Below are positions 10,560 to 22,815 of a stretch of 64,000 bases of DNA, one piece after another. The notes beneath the pieces were generated by a model, which worked only from the letters and a program-made list of their open reading frames with translations, ran no database searches and was not told where the DNA came from. This DNA comes from Corythucha ciliata (Eukaryota > Arthropoda > Insecta > Hemiptera > Tingidae). Positions within the stretch are counted from its first letter, which is position 1. Every line of letters starts with the position of its first letter. The DNA lies in contig CM075943.1 in NCBI GenBank assembly GCA_038030265.1, positions 1,302,001 to 1,366,000 on the forward strand, in the 5' to 3' direction. A program made the position numbers and the translations under genes.

Positions 10560-12932
10560 ATTAGGTGCCCATACACGAACGGATTTTTTCGGGAAACCCG
10601 CGGGCCTGGTCTGTGTATTAGTGGAGAAGAAAAAACTTCGGTTTTGACCATCAGCTTTCAAAACCCGAAGGCCAGGCCTGTTTATCGACATAGGTACAAC
10701 GCAGTTGAGACCGACGGATCTCGGAACTCTAGACCCGCGGGTTTTGAAATCCGAAAGATTGGTCTGTCAAGGGCCGGGGGGGGGGACGGAAAAACTAAAA
10801 TTAATAAAAAGCATACGCATAAAATTGGGTAAAAGCTTGGAGCTGACGACAACGACTGAGCGACTGATGATGCTGAAACCGTGGTTTCGCACCAAATTAA
10901 ACGTTGTAGATCGACAAATATTTTTTGATTTATCCCTTGGCTATACCCTGATCTAGCTGTGCACTTCACACTCGTACTGCGCGGGCGTTTCGGTCGGTGT
11001 GAAGTTTGTCATACGCACCCGACCGCCGTGAACACACACACGAAGCCGAGGAAGCCGTGTCGCAGCTCGCTGCAGCCTTATGTCAAATGAGCAATAGCTG
11101 GATTTGAACCCAGGCCCGCTGGTTTGCGAAGCGAGAATTGAATCCATTACACCACCGAGTCATGCCCGTGGACCCATAAGACGCATATGGATGACCTCTT
11201 TCCTTAGAAAAATACGAAATCCGTCGCTTTTGCCTTTGATCTGTGGGACATGCTCGACAGTTCAACCTGAGGATTTTGTTTTTCAAAATCTGCGGGTTTC
11301 ACCATACACGAACGGATTTGAACCGTTGGTAAGTTTTCCCGAAGGCGAGAACTGCACGTGAGTGGGCAACGACAGGCTAAAAACCCACAGATTTGGCCTG
11401 TTGGAAAAACCCACGGTCTAAATCTGCGGTTCTGGGTTCCACGTACTTGATACAGATATTTCTATTTCATGCTCTGCATTGCAGGGCCTGCAACTTTCCC
11501 TCCTCCTTCAACTCAGAATTTCGCAAGCTCGTCCCCCTCAAGACCTCGAATGCTGTATTATTTCTGCTTTTGATCCACCTTAAAAGCAATTTTGCGGGGG
11601 CCGGCTGATTAAAATAACCAATTTCGCTGCCATGACTCTTCCAGCAATTTAGCGGATCTGTCACTTACAGAAACCAGTTTCGTGGGTTTGGATCCATAAA
11701 AATAGAATTTTCTGGGGGTTCGCTCATTAGAGACCCATCACTCTGTTTCTTGGCTGCTAATTGACATAGTGAGATAAAAGCCCCCCACCCCCACCTTATA
11801 ACTTAACAAAGCGCTGCGACTGTCTGGTTGATGTCGGGGAACGTGCCCATTGACACTTCCTTACGTACGGCTCCAAGTTCTGACTTGGCTTCTGAGAGAG
11901 GTCGCCCCGAAAATGAACTGAGAAAAGTGTTGGGCATTCACGACTCCAAAAATATTCTGAAGAAAATTGTATCAATTAGAGGCTATACTATATTTTAATC
12001 AATTCGAATGGTATGATGGGGCGAAGGAACCCCACCTTACCCATTCGCAGTCGGCGCCGAATCGTTGGGTCTGGCCTTACGCACAAGTTTCATCACTCGA
12101 GCCATGATACAACGTCGTAGAGTTGTTTAGATTAAGAATCCAAAACGTCTATTATCTGTCAGTGACCAGGGGTAGTACAGACAGATCGTCGATGAAGTTA
12201 ATAATTCTTCACAAGCGCGCACGAAAGGGTTTGTGTACATTGAAGGCAAGCCGATCACATATCATAACAGCCGAAAGTTGATCAGTACCCCATGTTGACT
12301 GTTGCTGAAGGTCATGTAATTGGGAAGAAACAGAACAGAAATAATTATAGTTTATCGATTCGTTACCTACTTCATTTATTTAACTGCATATCTACTGATT
12401 TTGTCGGCGGGCAAGCCTATGAAACAACCACAATTCTAGTTCTGTCACGTGGAATATGCTCTCCCGGCGCGCGCCGGCCGGCTGTCAAGCTCGGTTTATT
12501 TATGAAATCAACTAGAAACTAGAAAGAATAACAAAAAACAAGGAACTCGAGGTGTGTATTTTCTGAAAACCAATGGACTCCGCCATTCATTTATGCACGA
12601 TAATATACTCACTTTTAAAAAGAATGTTGAATACACGCACTGTTACTTCGGCACACCGGACAGATTTTCGTTTTTCCGGGTTTACGAAAAAAGAAATAAA
12701 GTGAGAAAACGTGAAAATAAAGTCACTTCACTGCGAGACGATTCAAATTTAAACATGGATAAATAATGTCAAATGAGAGGTTTCCGTCTTTGACATGTTA
12801 CCCGGAAGGGTAGCTTCACTTGAAAAGATACTTTTTCCTTCAGTTATGATTTGGTCAGGGATTTTGGAAGACACTCCCTCCATGTTATTCCTCCTCTATG
12901 GTCCCAATGCGTTGCAGACAAAGTATGCAAGC
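10560..12932. other. Mostly non-coding region
   Basis: No gene is supported. The motif CCATACACGAACGGATTT appears twice in the same orientation (about 10568 and 11302), together with cccgcggg-type blocks, suggesting a decayed short element. A tRNA-derived sequence lies at 11091-11168. Positions 11560-11740 show the ~30-nt repeat style (tttcgtgggtttggatcc). Short open frames at 12292-12766 show no domain. Confidence 0.4.
11091..11168 (-). mobile_element. tRNA-derived SINE head (Pol III A and B boxes)
   Basis: On the minus strand the sequence contains an A box TGGTGTAATGG and, at normal spacing, a B box GGTTCAAATCC. The anticodon arm (CTCGCTTCGCAAACCAG) does not pair properly, so this is tRNA-derived rather than a functional tRNA. 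The extent of any SINE body downstream (towards ~10960) is unclear. Confidence 0.5.
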
Positions 12933-13112
12933 GTTTGCCACGGTAACGGTTACCATAGCAACGGTTGCCATGATAGCGGTTACCATAGCAACGGTTGCCA
13001 TGATAGCGGTTACCATAGCAACGGTTGCCATGGTAACGGTTACCATAGCCACGGTTGCCATGGTAATGGTTACCATTGCCACGGGTGCCATGGTAACGGT
13101 TACCATAGCCAC
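12933..13112. repeat. Tandem array of twelve 15-bp X-box-like units
   Basis: Twelve 15-bp units alternate between GGTTACCATAGCAAC-like and GGTTGCCATGGTAAC-like forms, giving a 30-bp higher-order period. Each unit contains a near-palindrome matching the RFX X-box (GTTRCCATRGYAAC). The period is a multiple of three, so several frames on both strands stay open across it; these frames are not genes. A T9 run follows. Confidence 0.85.
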
Positions 13113-13259
13113 GGTTTTTTTTTGTTCAAGCAGGTACACATAGGTAGGGACATATTTTGTCCCTATGATAACTTCCTTGACAAACATTTTAAACAATTCA
13201 CTCCCCCCCCCCTAAAAGTATAAAAAACAAAAAATAAAACAAAACACACTAAAAAAACG

Positions 13260-13870
13260 CTGCAAATTTCAGACATGGGTTTATTATTTTTCGCGATTAA
13301 AGCTCGTGAAATTTGAGCTTTCTGTAAAGCCAGTCAAATTGGGGTTTTCCGTGATAGAAGCCCGCGAAGTTGTGGTTTTATGTCATTGTAACCCGTGAAA
13401 TAGTTGTTTATGTGACGGAAGCTCGCAAAATTAGATAATTCTGTTATTGAAGCTCGCAAAATTGTTTTTCTGTGATTTGAACCCGCAAAATTATTATTTT
13501 TTCATAATTGAAGCCCACGAATTTTTTTTTTTTTGTGACTGAATAACGCCAAATTGGAGTTTTCTGTGATACAAACTCACGAAGTAACGGTTTTATTTCG
13601 TTTGAACCCGTGAAATTGGTTTTTCTCTGCTGTGACTGATGCCCACGAAATTGATTATTTATATGATTGAAGCCCGCGAATTCGTTTTATTCTTGAAGAT
13701 ACGATACGTGACTTTTTGTCAATTTTGTGGGACTTTTTTTTCGATGGCTTAACCCCAGAAATTTATTCCTTTTAAGGGTCAAAATCGTGAAATTTGGTTT
13801 ACTTAGAATGGAGTTTTCAAGAGATAAGGCCAAGAAATTTGAATTTTGGAGTGACCCAACTCCTCAAATT
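13260..13870. repeat. Degenerate ~30-nt tandem repeat (gaagcccgcgaaatt type)
   Basis: Units such as gaagctcgcaaaattg...ctgtgattt recur every 30-31 nt, strongly diverged. The core cgcgaaatt is shared with the other ~30-nt blocks in the window. No coding potential. Confidence 0.6.
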
Positions 13871-13904
13871 TTAATTGTGAGATATCATTTTTGCTCAAAC
13901 AATT

Positions 13905-13994
13905 CAGCCTGTAGTGGGAATCGAACCCACTCAGTAGACGATACCTGCATGTGAGAGTCGACGCCCTAGCGAGCTCGGCCACTCTGCTGGGCTC
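13905..13994 (-). pseudogene. Degenerate tRNA (Ser/Leu class) or SINE head
   Basis: On the minus strand the T arm is perfect (GTGGG-TTCGATT-CCCAC) and the B box is GGTTCGATTCC. The D region reads GAGTGGCCGAGCTCGC, typical of long-variable-arm tRNAs. The acceptor stem pairs only partly (AGCC with GGCT) and the anticodon stem is not convincing, so I call it a tRNA-derived remnant. Confidence 0.45.
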
Positions 13995-16900
13995 AAAATC
14001 TTTCTATTATTTTGATTTTTAAGGGCTTTAACGCTAATCAGCCAGTTTAAAGGGAGCAAATTGACAATTTGCTATTATAGCTGGTTAGGAACAAATTCGA
14101 GTTGAAGACGGGTGCGGTCTGGGTGGGGTGGGCAGCGGCCAAGTTACGCCCTTAGAACAGCATTTTAGTCAGTTTTCTTGATTTTTATATAAAAACTGCT
14201 TCGTAGTAGCTAATCAAAGGGATTAAGAAGACCCTTCGTAATGTTTCTCATACAGAACAGAGTTGTGTTCTTTCTTATGATGGTCAAGAGGAGACACCAG
14301 GTTGCGCCCTTCTTGCTAAAGCACAGTTTCTCAAGAAACAAGCTGAGACTTCTCACGCTAATTTACTGTCGACTTGATATGCCTGCCGTTTCGGGCCACT
14401 TAAATACTTGGAGGAGTTGTTAAAAGGATTTTGAGAAATTAAGATGGCCCCTTTTTCGAAAATTATTAAAGGAGAACTTCAACCTCGCCGCAGAGATTTT
14501 CGTGTAATAAATGCAAGGCTAAAAGTCGGTTTAATCAGTTTAGGTTGAAAGTTAGCGGGACATCCCCGGGAGTTTTCTCTTTGTTTTGCTTTGTTGCAAA
14601 CCTATTTTCTTATATTCCTAATTACAAGTTATAATTACTTTTGAAGTGAGAGAAATGAGGGTTTTAGGGGGTTGTGTACAACCTTCTTCGGATATTGAAG
14701 TCAAATTAAATACGGCGCAACGCCTCAATAAAAGTAATTAACAATAGACCGAGTATGTCGTGTGCTGCGTAAATAACACGCTGCTCTAAAGAACGTTTTT
14801 CCAGCGCTTTGTACTACCAACAAGTAACTTGAGAAAGCTATTAAGTTCATTTTATGGAACAACTGGGGGTCAAAACCCCCACTGAATGTATCGTTGAGAG
14901 ACGGAGCACACTTGTTTCACTCTTCAATTACAATGAAAATATAATAGTTAAACATTCTTCATCTTTAGAAGGAAGAAAAAAGTAGGAAAGACAAGCCAGT
15001 AAAGGGCTCTCGATGTACAACGTAAGACCATGAAATAAGTGGCAGGGCATTATAGTGCCTTAGAAACCTAGTAGCGCAGTCAACTGTTGCTTTGCAATCT
15101 GTGACTCAATAACATTCATACTTAGGATTCGAGGTATCGGAGCACACGAAGTGCCCGAAAAATCTGTTGATTTTCTTGAATGACCGTCTCCCCACCCCCT
15201 ACTGGTGTAGACGGAGGTATTTTGTTCTTTGGCCAGAAACTTAGTCAGCAAAGCTCTCGTATAGCCCCTTTCTGTCTCATTCTATGGGGGGGGGGGGGTT
15301 CCTAATGCTCACATTCATTTTGATGGCAACTGTTGCTAGTGGCGACGATTTCGACACCATTTCCTTCCACAATACAACTTGTTTTCTAATAAGTGGCTTT
15401 TTTTCTCAGTCAAGCAATTTATTAATTCTTATGTTTAAAAAAAAAACCGGTGAAATCATACCTGGGTTTCTTAGATATCCTTCTATGTAGAAATGTTAAA
15501 AGTTATGGGTTAATGTACAAAAATAAATTATAAATTCACTAGGTAAACACGCACTTTTCACAATAAGTTATTCAAAACTCCCCGGCGTTTGAAAAACAAC
15601 GCTGCGTGACTTCAAACGTTCGCCAGTTTTAAGCACATTCGAAGGAGGAAAATTTAGAATTTTCTCCGACGTTCACAATTTTTTTTTTCAAGGAAAGGGG
15701 CGCTGTTTTTCTTAATTTATTTTCGGATTAATATATTAAAAAAAAAAAAGAACGGTCGCGAAAAGTTGTCCCGTCGCCTCTAGAGTTTACACCTCCCTCA
15801 AACGTTGAGCACTCACTGAGCCACCCATATTGATTCCTCGCGCACAAGCCCCGCCATCTTTGTACCGCCCTTGTATTTAAGAGGAGGGCGGTTTTTAGTT
15901 CAGAACTCGGCTCGTCCGAACCTTTGCAACCCTCTCCCGTTTCACAGCCTATAACTGGAAATTTTCAACTTTACACTATTGAAACGGTTTACCAAAAAAA
16001 AAAAAAAAAAAGTCAAGGCCTCCCGCCTTATCCCAACTTGTGAGTCAGTTGTAGAAAAGACGAGATTAGTTTTTCAGGATTTCTCACAAGCAGTTTCAAG
16101 AAAATCTCTTTATTTATTTAACTCCAGATAGAAAGAAATTGTCTCCTCTATCAAAAGTAGTAGCTTGTAAGCACCATGTGACCGCCATTCTTCACACCAC
16201 ACTGAGCTTACTGAGCTTATTTAACCTCGTTTTTATTTTTATGTTTTTTTTTGTAACAAAAAAGTAATCCCAGTCTGATCCAATTTGTTGATTATCGGGC
16301 ACAAAACGCGTGTAATGCATAGAAACATCACAGTATTTCAGAACTGAAGGAGAAGATGAGCAAAATAAAAGATATCTCAAAACGTGAATTGTTGTTAAAT
16401 GATTTAATTCTTGTTATGAACCGGTTTTGTTTTTAGGTAGAGGGGGGTGAATGAGTACTCAATAAGTTAATAATTATTGTTTAATTGGTGGAAGTTAAAA
16501 AGTATTTCGTTTAAGCCGAAGTATTTTACTGCAAATTAAATAGCCCTAACAAATCGTGATTAAAGTCAGAATGATGGTTGGGGGGGCACTCTAAAGGTTT
16601 TTTTTTTTTATGACTGTAACTTTTCAGTTTCAATAAAAATGCACTTGGGAACTTGGGAAGTCGGTGATGGATAAAAAAGGGAAGTGAAGGATATTTTGGA
16701 AAAGAAATAAAGAAAAAAACTAACTTTTGTGAGCTTTAATTATGTCACTGGGTCGATCAAGGTTAAAGGGTGAAACTGACATTGATGTGAATAGAGGGGA
16801 CTTTGGTTTAAATTAATTGCCGTCCTAATGATTTCTCTCCCGCCAGATTCATTCAACCAATTTTGAAACACAACAGCCTCACCACCACTTTTCGGGAGTT

Positions 16901-18713
16901 AGCTATACAGGGCTGGGGGGGGGGGGTTCCAGAGGGGCATAGTTGTGCTTCGTTAAGTTTTAAAAGCTTGCCCCCTTCACAAGTCTCGCGTCGGGATTCA
17001 GTGAACCGTTTCTTTTTAGCATTTTCTTCTTTTAAGAAGCCGCCTTCCTTTTCTTTTTTTTAACAATCTTGAGTTTTTATTACTTTTTGAATTATATTAC
17101 CTTTTGGGTAATCTTTCAATAGGATTTTCACGTCAAACTCTTTTCAAAAGAAGGGAAAGCGGAAAATTGGCCACATTCTTAGAGATGGAAAAACCTTTAA
17201 GTGATTTGTACGATGAACACATAATAGTGAAAGGAGGGGGGGGGATAATCCTTTTGCTGTGGTCTCTCCCGCCTAAAGGAATCCTCGTCAATTTCTAAAC
17301 CCCTCAGATTTAATCCACGAAAGCAGTTTTCGAACAATGCCGTCCACACATAAGTGTTTAATGTTCAAATTCTACGTGATTACAACAGGACAGGAGAAAC
17401 TATGAGCGATCCCTAAATTATTAGACTCGATAACACAAGGGAGGGGCTGAAATTGCGAAGGATTACATCACGGCGGTAAAGTTCACAGTGAACAGAAGAG
17501 CAGTCTTGTGTCCCATTCTCCATAAAAAAAGACATAATTTTAACGTCTCAATTTTACCACGTACGTCTTCGTGTGTCAAGTCATGAGATTCTATTAATTT
17601 TGCCTAAAATGGTGTAGATGCTAGTGCTTGACATTGCAGGGCATGATTCACTTTTTCGTGGAACAAATTCACTCAATAAGAGTGCACGAGATGGAAATGG
17701 GCTTCATCACTTATTTGGGATTAAGCAGAAAAACAAAAAAACTGAAATCGCGAAGGAATTCATGGTGGTAGAAATACTCTAAGAGAAATATTAATTATTG
17801 CATAAAAGCGAAAACTGAAGCAATCAAGCTTTTTTTCTTCTTCCCCTCCGTCCACGCGCCATTCTCCACTTGAGCCAAACCGCTATAGTTTGATGAATGC
17901 GAACCCCCTTCCCACACCAATGCCTTTCATTCCACCGATAAATATGCGATGTAATATAGCGTGTCGCTGTTATTCATCCCTGTTATATTGCACTATGAAG
18001 TCGTTTTCCCCGCACAACTCGTTGGAGAAGAAAATCTAATTAAAAAGAGAAGAAAATATTTTAAAAAAAAGGGAATGATAGGCATTTCCGAGGGCGTGTC
18101 TGGTAACGCTAACCGCGGTATAACTCCTCTGGCCTGACTCGCTAGGTCGGCCCATTTTACAAAACAAGAAATTTAGCGGGATTAGCTAGAAAAAACAACA
18201 ATTTCGCGGGTTTGAGTCAGGGATCTCGTTTAGGTTATGTTTCTGAACTCGAGACCTATACGTTATGCGGGTTACTGCATAACTCTAAAAACAACGGTGT
18301 AATTCACTACAGCGTCTGTACTGTGAGCTGTAAAATGCGTACATTAGAAGCGATAATTCTTTGAAATGATATCCAAATATTCAGTAACAATCATGTCCGA
18401 AAACACGGGCCAAATCCACAAAAATCGCAAGAATCATAGGGAGAACTCCCTTTCGATTTTCCGATTCCCTGTGTTGAAAAACTCCAAAATACGAGGTTTC
18501 GTCCATTTTTAAAGTTTGACTATTTTCGTCTTAAATCCACGAATAAAGGTGGGCGAAGAATTTGTTCAATCTTCTCAAGTTGTTCCGATCTGAGTCAAAC
18601 ACGGTTTATGAGCCCCTCAGGCTATGCCGAAAAGATGAATGCCAGCTGTTATGGTTAGGACGTCCCTAAGAGAGCCAAGTGTCTCAGAGTGGCCAAATGA
18701 GGTTTTCGGGTCA
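13995..18713. other. Non-coding region
   Basis: No protein gene or recognisable transposon coding sequence was found. It contains long homopolymers (G13 at 15286-15298, G12 at 16915-16926, an A18 run near 15995), a candidate core promoter at 15874-15902, and a short stretch of the ~30-nt repeat style near 18160-18230. Confidence 0.4.
15874..15902 (+). promoter_or_regulatory. Candidate core promoter (TATA plus initiator)
   Basis: TATTTAAG at 15874-15881 lies 28 bp before the A of a TTCAGA initiator-like site (15902). Upstream and downstream are CCGCCC and GGGCGG boxes, which also form an inverted repeat around the TATA. No coding exon can be tied to it. Confidence 0.22.
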
Positions 18714-21700
18714 TTTTTTTTTTTTTTTTTTTGGCATCAACTACTGTGGTTATTAGCCACAGACATGTGTCTTCTTCTCGGGCCTGACTTAAACTCCTTG
18801 GAGTTTATTGTCTAGCCATACTATTTGTACGATCGGAAAGTGGCCCGACACGTGCAATGTCTGTTAGCCCGTACTTCAACTCCCCGTCAGCCGCACCCAC
18901 CGGCCAAAGTGGGCACGAGTGGCGGTGGGGAGCCATGCAGGTGCAAGTGCCATGAAGTACCGGGTGCGTCCGCTTGGCTGCGGGAATTTACCAGCACCAT
19001 CAACCCGGTCGGACATAGGGACCAGCCGGGAAGTTGACAGTGAACTGGAGCAGTCAATGTGTGTAGGGGATTGGGACGCATGTGCCGGGGAGGTCAGAAA
19101 GATTATCAGTGGGGTCAGAGGGATCAGAGATTGCTCTTAGTTTACCCGCAACATCAATCCAACTCGGCATTAGAAGGCCGAATCAGGAAGTTGATGCAAG
19201 CGGGATATTTGTGTGGGCCATGGTTGCCCCGAGACCTCTTCGATGGTACCATCCCCTTGCAAATCCGTTCAACCACTGAACAGCTGCTCGAGAAGTGATT
19301 AAATGATGTGGTAATCGAGGTTGATTCCAGATGACGCGGAGATCCGTGTAATTTGGACAGCTCCAGAGGACATGGGCTGCGGTCTCCTCTCGGTGGTCAC
19401 ATGGGCAATCCGGCGAGTCCCTTCTCCGATAGAAATAGAGTTTACCGTTAAAGCTACCGTGTCCAGTGAGGAGCTGGATTGCAGGGTAGGATAGTAGGCG
19501 TAGGTGAGGCATACGCATGCGCTGCTGAATCGAGGGAATGATATTGTGTAGATGACGTCCGGTGTTGTTTTAGTCCCATCGTTGTTGCCACTCTGCAATC
19601 AAGCCACGGCTTACAGCCCGATGGTACGAGGTAAAATCCTGCTCATCAGGAACTGCCATAATCCAGTCTGGCCGTGGAAGATCCGAATTCAGGCGTTTAA
19701 GTTGGATCGCAAGGTTCTCATCGAGAAGAAGGTCTATTGGGGGGACGCCAGCCAGAACATGGCATGTTGAGTGCGTTGTGGTAGCGTTTGCTTTACCTGC
19801 AGTAGTATCAGACGCTGAATCGTGAGAATCTTGTTTCTAGCACGCTGACTAGCACGGGGCCACCATGCAATACACCCATAAAGGATGCGTGGAACCAGTA
19901 CCTGCTGGTAATATACGAGTCTTGAGGATAGAGATGCCCCCCATCCTGGGCCGGACAGTCCACGAAGGAAACGACGAAGCGGTAGAACTCGCTCCCGTAA
20001 CAGTTGGAGATGTGGCAAAGCTGTGAAACGGCGGTCTAAGATTACGCCAAGGTAAACTGGCTTTTTGGTCAGGGGGAGAGTTCTACCGTCTCGAAGTAAT
20101 ATTTGGTTGGTGCGTATTCGGCCCCGAGCGACGAATGTTTGTGTTTTGGAAATTGCGAGACGCAGGCGCGTTGAATCACACCATTGTTCTACGCACTTCA
20201 AGGCTTCAAAGACACGGTCACAGAGGTGATCAATATCGGTGGCTCTAATGATGATGGCCAAGTCATCAACATACGCGATTGTTTGGAAATTAAGATTCGT
20301 GAGGCGTCGCAGTAGTTCACTGAAAGTTAAAGCCCAAAGTGCGCAGGCGAGGACCGCTCCTTGGAGACATCCTGCGGTGATAGGGTATTTTACGCCATTG
20401 CATTGTGCAGTTCTGCCAGTGAAGTAACTACAAAGGAGGCGATACAAGTTGGATGGGATTCTCGTTTCGCGCAGGGCAGTTAGGATAGCTGGCTGCCATA
20501 GCTCGTTAAATGCTCCTGATATGTCCAAGAAGAGAACCACAGTAGTATCTCGCGAAGGCGTCGCTAGTTCCTCCCTGAGCCGGTTTATGGCATGTGCTGT
20601 CGAGCACCCGGGCATGCCACTATACTCGTGATGGGTGCGCCCTAGCTTCGAGGAATGGGTGCAGTGCAGTTAGGATAAGCTTCTCGAAAACTTTAGCCTC
20701 AGTTGACATTATGCTTATAGGACGGTACGAGCCTGGCAGTGACCTGTCCCGATGAGGACCCTTTAGAAGGAGGCGTAATCGGCAGCTCTTCCACGCGACG
20801 GGGAAGTATCCTAGATGCAAACACCGGTTAAATATGTTCGTTAGCATATCACCATAATGTCTGCTGAGGGTAGCGTTACGGACGTGCTCCCCGTGAATGC
20901 CAGAAGGGCCTGGGGCCTTGGACGTGGCTGATCCTTACATTGCAGTAGCTACTTGTTCATTCGTCCATTGTGGGTGTAAAGGTGTGTCAAGGGGAGCAAG
21001 CACTGACTGGCGTATTTCAGCGTCACACGGTAAGTCTAAGGACGTTTCGTCAGTTGGGAATAGCTGCTGCAAGACGTAGCGGGTGTTGGAAGCAGCTGAG
21101 GCTGTGTCAACATAGGCATCATCTTCAATGCATGTAGCGATAACTTCTGTATTCGCCTCCCGCTTCCAGATTTGGTAGGGGAGCCCCCATGGGTCATTGG
21201 ACAGGACATCAGTGATAAGGCGCCGCCACCCCTGTCGTTTGGCCCGTCGCAGTTCTCTCCTGTACTGGTTCCGTAGGGCAATGTAGGTGCCCAGTGCTAC
21301 CATCCACCGCATAGAGTTGGCACGGTGGAGGCGTGCTTTTGCCGTACGAACCAGTCTGCGCAGTGTGTCCAGTTCAGATGTCCACCAGGGTACATTTCGG
21401 CGTTGAACCATGTCTGTTCGCGGTGTTGCGATGCTCGCCGCTTGCCTGATTATTGTTTGCGCGAGGGTAACGTCAGAATTAATATCTTGGTGCGTCAATC
21501 GTGGACCCGAACTTTCTTCGAGATGGTAATGCTGAAGCGTGGAGCTTTCGAGTTGCAGATGGAAAGCATTCCAGTTTGCTCCTGCGAACTGGTAACGTCG
21601 CTTGACTACTATGTTCGATGGGAGAGGATCCGTCTCAATGTGGTATGTGATGAGAGCATGGTTTGTCGGGCCTTGATGTGAGAGATTCCAGTTCAGTGCG

Positions 21701-22486
21701 TGATTACGCATACTGCGCGAGACCAGAGTGACGTCGATGTAAGATTGGCCTCGAGGCCCAATAAAGGTGGGTCCTAACGTCTGATCATTCAGTAGGATTA
21801 GGTCATATTGTGTTGCCAACGTGTACAGCGCTTCACCTCTCGCATTTACGGTTGTTGAGCCCCATGCAGTATGCCACGCATTTACATCTCCTCCGATGAT
21901 GACGTTACAGTCGTGCAGTGCATCAAGTAGGTTACTGAGGTCATGAAGTATTTCCATCGTAAAATGCTGTGATGGTGGAATATAAATGGATACTACATAT
22001 GTGGTACGATTGCCCTGAGTGATAGTGATGGTCGTAATGTGGGTTGTAGACCATTGTGGCATATAAAGGGGGTGAAGCCCTTGTTGAAGCACTGCAATCG
22101 CTGTTGCCTGCGATGCGTGGGGCTGAGGCGGCGCTATTATTGTGTGCGAGCCCAGGTTGGGGACTCGGCCTCGAAAGAGCGGGCATTCTTGAATGAGGAT
22201 TATATGTACGTTTTGTTGAACCGCCGTGAGGATGGAATCGTGGAGCTGTCGTGAGCTTCGGGCCAATTGATTTGGGCGTATCGAAGGGTGTGAGATTGCG
22301 GACAGTGGATAGGCGGAGTATGACTGATGGGATTGGTCATCTTGCATTATTCCCGGCGGGGTTGACGATGGGATAGCAGTGTGCTCCATAATATTTTGGC
22401 ATTGGTGATTCTGGGTTCTTTCCACTTGAAAAAATTGCTGCTCATGAATCTGTTCATCTAACTCAGGGTGACTGACCGGGCGACCG
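18714..22486 (-). mobile_element. R1-like LINE, decayed
   Basis: A T19 run (18714-18732) is the poly(A) tail on the minus strand. Upstream on that strand come a ~450-bp 3' UTR, a C-terminal zinc knuckle, RT and a full endonuclease. The protein features fit the R1/LOA group. The 5' end is truncated near 22486, where it meets a Jockey-like EN fragment in the same orientation. At least two stops and two frameshifts make it inactive. Confidence 0.8.
19183..22476 (-). pseudogene. R1-like LINE ORF2 (endonuclease, RT, C-terminal zinc knuckle), broken
   Basis: Endonuclease (22476-20935): HIILIQECPLFRGRVPN, IIGGDVNAWHTAWGS, SYIDVTLVS and GPTNHALITYHI. A linker WWTSELDTLRRLVRTAKARL follows. RT: SYRPISIMSTEAKVFEKLI, VVLFLDISGAFNELW, TAGCLQGAVLACALW and IAYVDDLAIII (catalytic YVDD). 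The tail holds CPCDHREETAAHVLWSC, a CxC-H-C knuckle near 19390-19440. Lesions: TAA at ~20932 between EN and RT, a frameshift near 20620-20640, another near 19770-19790, and a stop at ~19570. The order EN-RT-knuckle is standard for the R1 clade; no ORF1 was found. Confidence 0.82.
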
Positions 22487-22815
22487 TAGTCAGTGTGACG
22501 TGTAGTTGCTTTTATGGAATATGTCCAGCACATCTGGAGAATGTCTTGTGTTTGCTGGGTAGTGGGTCGGCTCTAGTGGGTGAAAAACTTCGAGTTTCAC
22601 TTGGTGTACTGTGTCGCAGAGAAGTCTTCCTCTTGGGTTGGTTGTGGCGGAGGCCCAGCGGGCATGTTTTGCGTTATAGTCTCCCCCCATGAGAAATTTG
22701 TGTTTCATTTCGTGTATAATTCCCCAAACCGTACTCATAGGAAGTTTGTGGTCCTGTCTATCGGGGGCTGAATAGAAATCACCAAATATGTAATGTTCGC
22801 CAATTTTCTTTTCTA
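22487..22815 (-). mobile_element. Jockey-like LINE endonuclease fragment
   Basis: A minus-strand frame carries FLMGGDYNAKHARWAS and TNPRGRLLCDTV, then HSPDVLDIF. This is the C-terminal half of a Jockey-type AP endonuclease. It stops at the junction with the R1-like element at ~22487. Either the R1-like element inserted here or the two were joined by rearrangement. Confidence 0.7.

Noticed and set aside
12795..13223. Overlapping open frames on both strands encoding GYHSNGCH- or VAMVTVTM-like repeat proteins
   Set aside because: They are by-products of a 15-bp tandem array whose unit is a multiple of three; no start context or non-repeat domain supports a gene.
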